From: Streptomyces xanthochromogenes
GTDB lineage: Bacteria > Actinomycetota > Actinomycetes > Streptomycetales > Streptomycetaceae
DNA length: 64,000 nucleotides
Assembly (NCBI RefSeq): GCF_014650455.1
Contig: NZ_BMUZ01000010.1
Span: 305,746 to 369,745, forward strand
Direction of reading: 5' to 3'
Shown here: positions 59,886-64,000 of the stretch, piece by piece
Layout: every line of letters starts with the position of its first letter
How positions within the stretch are numbered: position 1 is the first letter of the stretch
Translations under genes and position numbers: made by a program
Notes under the pieces: model-generated
What the model saw: only the letters and a program-made list of their open reading frames with translations
The model's database searches: none
Told to the model about the DNA's origin: nothing

Positions 59886-61514
59886 GTGAACTTCACGCGT
59901 TGGAGCGCCCGGCTCCCCGGTACGCAGCGCCGCGCCGCAGCACGGACCGACCGGGGCTCCGTGCCCGCCGCCCGCGCCGAATCCGGGCCGCAGCCCTGGC
60001 CGGACGACACGGCCGAGCCCCCGGTCCTGGACGACCTCTCCGTGCGGGAGGTCCTGGGCCAGCTCCCCGCCCTGGTCGCGCTCCTGCACGGCCCCGAGCA
60101 CCGCATCGCGTACGTCAACGACGCCTACGCCGCGGCCTTCGGCCACCGCCCGCTCGGCGCCCCGGCCGCCAAGGCGCTGCCCGAGCTCGACGAGCTCGGC
60201 CTGCTCCCGCTGATGGACCAGGTGCTGCGCAGCGGCAAGCCCCGTACGGTCAAGTCCCGCAAGACCCGGGCCGCCGGGTCCTACACGGTCACGTGCACCC
60301 CGGTGGAGATCCCCGGCCACGCCGAGGGCGGCGTGCTCGTCTTCGCCGCCGACGTCACCGACCACGCCGAGGCCGCCGAGCGGCTGCGCACCAGCGAGCG
60401 CCGCCACCGCGAGACCGCCGTCACCCTCCAGCGCTCCCTGCTCCCGCAGGAGCTGGAGCAGCCCGACGACCTGCGGGTGGCCGCCACCTACCAGCCCGGC
60501 GGCACGGACGCGGCGGTCGGCGGCGACTGGTACGACGTGATCACCCTGGGCGCGGGCCGCACCGCGCTCGTCATCGGCGACGTGATGGGCCGCGGTGTGC
60601 GGGCCGCCGCCGTGATGGGCCAGCTCCGCACGGCGGTCCGGGCGTACGCGCGCCTCGACCTGCCCCCGCACGAGGTGCTCCAGCTCCTGGACGGCCTGGC
60701 CGCCGAGATCGACGCCAGCCAGATCGCCACCTGCGTCTACGCGGTGCACGACCCCAACGAGGGCCGCCTGGTCTACGCGTCGGCGGGCCACCTGCCCGTT
60801 CTCGTACGCCATGAGGACGGCACCGTCCACCGGGCAGAGGACCCGACGGGCCCGCCGCTCGGCACCGGCGGCTGGCTGCACACCTCGGGCACCATCGCCC
60901 TGCCGCCGGGCGCCACCGCCGTCCTCTATACGGACGGCCTGGTCGAGCGGCGCCGGGAGGACATCGACGAGGGCGTGGCAGCCCTGGAGCGCGCGCTGTC
61001 CGGCGCGGTCGGTACCCCGCAGGTGGTGTGCGACCGGCTGCTGCGCTCGCTCGGTGTCACCGCCGAACACGACGACGACGTCGCGGTACTGGTCTGCCAG
61101 CACCCCGCCCGCACGGGGCCGGCCGCCGAGCTCTTCCACAACGCGGCCCTCGACCTGCTGGGCGGCATCGAAGCGGCCCCGCGGGCCCGGGCGTTCGCCT
61201 CCGGCGTGCTCGCCTCCTGGCGCTTCCCGGTGGAGCTGCGCGACCTGGGCGTCCTGGCCGCGAGCGAGCTGGTGGCCAACTCGCTCCAGCACGGCACCCC
61301 GCCGATGCGCCTGAGACTGCGGCGCACCGACCGCCGCTTGATCATCGAGGTGACGGACGGCGACGACCACCTGCCGCGCCGCCGCCGCGCGGAGCCCGGG
61401 GACGAAGCAGGACGAGGCATCTCGATCGTCGCGACGATCGCCTCGTCCTGGGGTTCGCGCCGCACGCCGGGCGGCGGCAAAGCGGTGTGGTGCGAGTTCG
61501 CACTGCCGGGGTAG
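59886..61514 (+). CDS. PAS-PP2C(SpoIIE)-HATPase signalling protein
   Basis: 542 residues from GTG 59886. A PAS-like domain (about 55-160: LVALLHGPEHRIAYVNDAYA). Then a SpoIIE-type PP2C phosphatase (about 180-400: TDAAVGGDWYDVITLG, LVIGDVMGRGVRAA, AVLYTDGLVERR, EHDDDVAVLV). Last, an anti-sigma-type HATPase (about 410-542: LGVLAASELVANSLQHG, DEAGRGISIVATIASSWG). One protein thus joins a sensor, a phosphatase for anti-anti-sigma factors and a kinase-like anti-sigma module. Stops 12 nt from the stop of the convergent MFS gene. Confidence 0.92.
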   Translation: MNFTRWSARLPGTQRRAAARTDRGSVPAARAESGPQPWPDDTAEPPVLDDLSVREVLGQLPALVALLHGPEHRIAYVNDAYAAAFGHRPLGAPAAKALPELDELGLLPLMDQVLRSGKPRTVKSRKTRAAGSYTVTCTPVEIPGHAEGGVLVFAADVTDHAEAAERLRTSERRHRETAVTLQRSLLPQELEQPDDLRVAATYQPGGTDAAVGGDWYDVITLGAGRTALVIGDVMGRGVRAAAVMGQLRTAVRAYARLDLPPHEVLQLLDGLAAEIDASQIATCVYAVHDPNEGRLVYASAGHLPVLVRHEDGTVHRAEDPTGPPLGTGGWLHTSGTIALPPGATAVLYTDGLVERRREDIDEGVAALERALSGAVGTPQVVCDRLLRSLGVTAEHDDDVAVLVCQHPARTGPAAELFHNAALDLLGGIEAAPRARAFASGVLASWRFPVELRDLGVLAASELVANSLQHGTPPMRLRLRRTDRRLIIEVTDGDDHLPRRRRAEPGDEAGRGISIVATIASSWGSRRTPGGGKAVWCEFALPG

Positions 61515-61526
61515 GGCCTGCCCCGG

Positions 61527-62861
61527 TCAGGCGTTGGCGGGTGCCTGCTCCGGCAGGTGCACCGCGACCACGCGCGAGGTGGCCGCGGCGGCCGGGTGGT
61601 CCTGCGCGAGGGTGAGCTTCTTGCCGAGCCGCAGCGCGAGGAAGGTGATCCCGAGCGAGAACAGCACGAACGTCACGATGTACGGGCCGTGCAGCGCTGC
61701 CCCCATGGGCCCGCCGACTGCCGGACCCACCGCCAGGGCGAGCTGCTTGACCAGCGCGAACGCCGAGTTGTACTGCCCGACCATCGACTCCGGCGCGAGA
61801 TCGGCGACCAGCGGCGCCACGGTCGGCGACAGCATCGCCTCGCCGAGCCCGAACAGCGCGTACGTCGAGACGAAGGCGGCCGTCGCCATCGCCTGGCTGC
61901 CGTGGCCGAGCCCGGCGTAACCGGCCGCGATCCACGCGACGGCCCAGATCAGGCCGACGGACGCGATGACACGGCTGCGGCGCCGGCGCTCCACGAACTT
62001 CAGCACCAGGAACTGCGCGACCACGATGACGGCCGTGTTGGCGGCCAGCGCGATGCCCAGCGTCGAGGGCTGGATCCCGGCGGCCTCGGTGCCGTACGCC
62101 GCGAGTCCGGACTCGAACTGTCCGTAGCAGGCGAAGAACAGCACGAAGCCGAGCACGCACAGCTGCACCATCGCCCGGTGCCCGAGGATCGCCCGGATTC
62201 CGCCGCCGGCGCCCCGCTCACCCTTGGGACGTGCGTCCGAGACGACCGCCGAACGCGGCATCCGTACGGAGCCGGCGATCCCGGCGAGCACCAGGAACAT
62301 CACCGCTTCGATGGAGAAGAGCAGGGTGAAGCTGGAGGGGTGGCTCTCGTCGACGATCTGGCCGCCGATGAGCCCGCCGATGCCGAGCCCGAGGTTCTGC
62401 AGGAAGAACTGCATGGCGAAGGCACGGGTGCGGGTCGCGGGTCCGGAGCACCAGACGATCATCGTCGCGAGCGCGGGCTGCATCACGGCGGTACCGGCGC
62501 CGAGCAGCGCGGCCGAGGCCACGGCGGCGGGGACGCTGGTGGCGAAGCCCATGCTCAGCGCGCCGACGGAGGCGAGCAGCGCGGCGCCGACCAGCACCGG
62601 CAGCGGCCCGCGCCGGTCGATGACGCGGCCGGTGAACGGCAGCACCAGGAGCGCGGCCATGGCGAAGACGGCGAGCACGACACCGGCCGTCGACGCACCC
62701 AGGTCCCGCACCTGGGCCACATAGACATAGAGGTACGGAACGGTGAACCCGAGTCCGAACGCGCTCAGCGCGTTACCTGCCTGGATCCGGCGCATCGCTG
62801 CACCCATCGCCTTGGTCACACTCACCACCCTGGGGGTCTGGAAGCTCGGAGAACCTGTCAC
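61527..62861 (-). CDS. MFS exporter
   Basis: 444 residues from GTG 62861 (GTG 62828 and 62825 are alternatives). Twelve membrane segments with the MFS loop 2-3 motif as GRVIDRRGPLP, and a large central loop around RMPRSAVVSDARPKGERG. The family is drug/metabolite efflux. Divergent from a MarR regulator across a 128-nt AT-rich spacer; such pairs usually mean that the MarR protein represses the pump until its ligand appears. Confidence 0.9.
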   Translation of the reverse strand: MTGSPSFQTPRVVSVTKAMGAAMRRIQAGNALSAFGLGFTVPYLYVYVAQVRDLGASTAGVVLAVFAMAALLVLPFTGRVIDRRGPLPVLVGAALLASVGALSMGFATSVPAAVASAALLGAGTAVMQPALATMIVWCSGPATRTRAFAMQFFLQNLGLGIGGLIGGQIVDESHPSSFTLLFSIEAVMFLVLAGIAGSVRMPRSAVVSDARPKGERGAGGGIRAILGHRAMVQLCVLGFVLFFACYGQFESGLAAYGTEAAGIQPSTLGIALAANTAVIVVAQFLVLKFVERRRRSRVIASVGLIWAVAWIAAGYAGLGHGSQAMATAAFVSTYALFGLGEAMLSPTVAPLVADLAPESMVGQYNSAFALVKQLALAVGPAVGGPMGAALHGPYIVTFVLFSLGITFLALRLGKKLTLAQDHPAAAATSRVVAVHLPEQAPANA

Positions 62862-62923
62862 CCGCGGACGTGAGCCGAGGGCTCGAACGTGAAGGGCTCA
62901 GATCTGAAGACTTCAACACTAAA

Positions 62924-62937
62924 GTTAGAGCCTTAAC
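62924..62937. promoter_or_regulatory. GTTA-N6-TAAC inverted repeat in MFS/MarR spacer
   Basis: A 14-bp inverted repeat in the AT-rich divergent spacer (62862-62989). Candidate MarR operator placed to control both genes. Short, so tentative. Confidence 0.35.
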
Positions 62938-62989
62938 AATACACACTCAAGGACTTAGACGCCAACGAACCCCGTGCCATACTCGCGAC

Positions 62990-63556
62990 ATGGCTGAGAC
63001 CCCCGAGCCCGCCGAGCCCGACGGCCCACAGGAGCCGACCCTCGACGAGCAGATCGCCGCGTACCAGCGGGAGTACCGCGACCTCGACCCCCAGGTCGAA
63101 AAGGTCGTCTCGGCCCTGGGCCGCCTCAACCGCCGGATGAACGTGGCGTACGGCCGCCAGGTCGCCGCCCTCGGTATCAGCAACGCCGAGTGGGAGGTCC
63201 TCAAGACCCTGCTCCTCGCGGGCGAGCCCTATCGCCTGGGACCCGGAGAGCTCGCCAAGCGCCTCGGCCTCACCCCGGCCGCGATGACGCACCGGATCGA
63301 CCGCATGGCCGGCGAGGGCCTGGTCACGCGCGACCGGGACGAGAACAACCGGGTACGCGTCATCGTCGAGCTGACGGACGAGGGCCGGACGAAGTGGCTG
63401 GAGGCCATGCGCATGGCCAGCGACTTCGAAGAGGACCTCCTCCAGGACCTCTCCCCGCAGGAGCGCGGCCTTCTCGGCGAGATGCTGATCCGCCTGCTCC
63501 GCCGCGTGGAGCACGCCCAGCCGGACGCGGGCGGCCGGCTCACCGACCTCGACTGA
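62990..63556 (+). CDS. MarR-family regulator
   Basis: 188 residues. After a Glu/Pro-rich head, helices ALGRLNRRMNVAYGRQVAALG start the dimer domain. The winged helix is GPGELAKRLGLTPAAMTHRIDRM and the wing VTRDRDENNRVRVIVELTDEG. Divergent from the MFS exporter, its probable target. A 20-bp palindromic hairpin at 63586-63605 follows. Confidence 0.92.
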   Translation: MAETPEPAEPDGPQEPTLDEQIAAYQREYRDLDPQVEKVVSALGRLNRRMNVAYGRQVAALGISNAEWEVLKTLLLAGEPYRLGPGELAKRLGLTPAAMTHRIDRMAGEGLVTRDRDENNRVRVIVELTDEGRTKWLEAMRMASDFEEDLLQDLSPQERGLLGEMLIRLLRRVEHAQPDAGGRLTDLD

Positions 63557-63585
63557 GACGCCGATCGGGCGTCGGCCGAGGTGAT

Positions 63586-63605
63586 GGGCCCTCCCGGGAG
63601 GGCCC
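63586..63605. terminator. marR hairpin terminator
   Basis: Perfect palindrome gggccctccc/gggagggccc 30 nt after the MarR stop, followed by caaaaa. It could end the marR transcript before the strong downstream promoters. Confidence 0.65.
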
Positions 63606-63641
63606 GGCCCAAAAACCAGTGGACAGGAGCCGAAGCCGGGG

Positions 63642-64000
63642 TTGACACGACTCGGCCCGATCCGTAAGGTTCTTCGAGTTGTGCGGAGCCCACAGGGTTC
63701 CGTGACAACCATCCGCCGCAGATTCTGCGGCATCCCAACTCAGCACGATCTCCCGACCGGGAATGTTTTCGGCATGCCGAATTCCTTTCGATCGGGACCG
63801 GAAGACCCGATTACGGGTTGCCGGGAAAATCCGCTAGGGTTCGGGAGTCCGAACGGCCCAACAGCCGGGAAGACAAGCCGACTTGGCCCCGGGCGACCGG
63901 GAATCGGGCCCGAAAGGATCTGATAGAGTCGGAGCCGCCGGAAAGGGAAACCCGCGAGGGAGAACCTGAAAGGCACCGAGGAAATCGGACACGAAAGAGT
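63642..64000 (+). promoter_or_regulatory. rRNA operon promoter region (16S gene outside window)
   Basis: TTGACA (63642-63647), 17-nt spacer, TAAGGT (63665-63670) form a strong promoter. Further -10-like boxes TAGGGT (63835-63840) and TAGAGT (63924-63929) follow at about 90-170 nt steps. The segment from gatctgatagagtcggag to the end closely resembles Streptomyces rrn leaders with their multiple promoters and processing region. No protein gene is supported here. The 16S rRNA gene should begin shortly after base 64000. Confidence 0.75.

Noticed and set aside
63642..63923. 93-codon ORF in the rRNA promoter region
   Set aside because: Overlaps the promoters and has no coding bias or ribosome site.

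Overview
This is a high-GC actinomycete chromosome segment that is almost certainly Streptomyces. The gene set includes bldC, an atrA-type TetR regulator, an Lsr2-like protein, an AfsR/SARP regulator, an NsdA-like sporulation regulator and valine dehydrogenase. Most coding sequence is strongly GC-biased at third codon positions, and many starts are GTG or leaderless. From memory, the gene order follows the chromosomal core of S. coelicolor around SCO4071 to SCO4122; I could not check this by alignment.

Layout. (1) 1-8.5 kb: the 3' end of purC; a minus-strand ABC exporter plus DesK/DesR-type two-component operon; three tRNA-Gly genes, one structurally aberrant; an Lsr2-like nucleoid protein divergent from purS-purQ-purL. 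(2) 8.6-18.1 kb: a sterol-carrier/mycothiol-isomerase-like protein; a Tat-exported sulfatase preceded by a 30-residue leader peptide; purF and purM; a DUF3073 protein; valine dehydrogenase; bldC. (3) 18.3-31.2 kb: tRNA-Asp, HrpA helicase, a secreted DsbA-like/CcdA-like redox pair, a tRNA cluster (Glu-Asp-Phe), a zincin-like metallopeptidase, a DEAD-box helicase with a long repetitive tail, an amino-acid permease, tRNA-Lys. (4) 31.3-37.7 kb: a variable island between tRNA-Lys and initiator tRNA. It holds small membrane and secreted proteins, a HIT hydrolase, an XRE/DUF5753 plus DUF6879 regulatory cassette with shared direct-repeat operators, and several frameshifted or truncated genes, including ABC transporter remnants. 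No integrase is visible. (5) 37.8-47 kb: a leaderless TipA-type MerR regulator, a PP2C phosphatase, a c-di-AMP (ydaO) riboswitch in front of an M23 peptidase, an aldo/keto reductase, a PrsW-like protease, trmB, an L-2-hydroxyglutarate oxidase-like enzyme. (6) 47-63.6 kb: a block of developmental and antibiotic regulators and signalling proteins: NsdA-like, an orphan asparagine-synthetase/lasso-cyclase-like protein, SARP, a sigma-factor/NPCBM fusion, AtrA, type II NADH dehydrogenase, a PAS-PP2C-ATPase phosphatase, an MFS exporter, MarR. (7) 63.6-64 kb: a strong promoter region that looks like the start of an rRNA operon lying outside the window.

How it fits together. purC, purSQL, purF and purM give a near-complete part of de novo purine synthesis. 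The right-hand block is dense in regulators of sporulation and secondary metabolism. The least conventional features are: the tRNA-Gly(UCC) that lacks the G18-U55 contact and a T stem; the 15-bp pentapeptide repeats in both atrA and the neighbouring sigma-like gene; the orphan cyclase-like protein with a degenerate PP-loop; and the XRE cassette with matching ATTGCG-N4-ATTGCG sites. All family assignments are from reading the translations; no database search was run.
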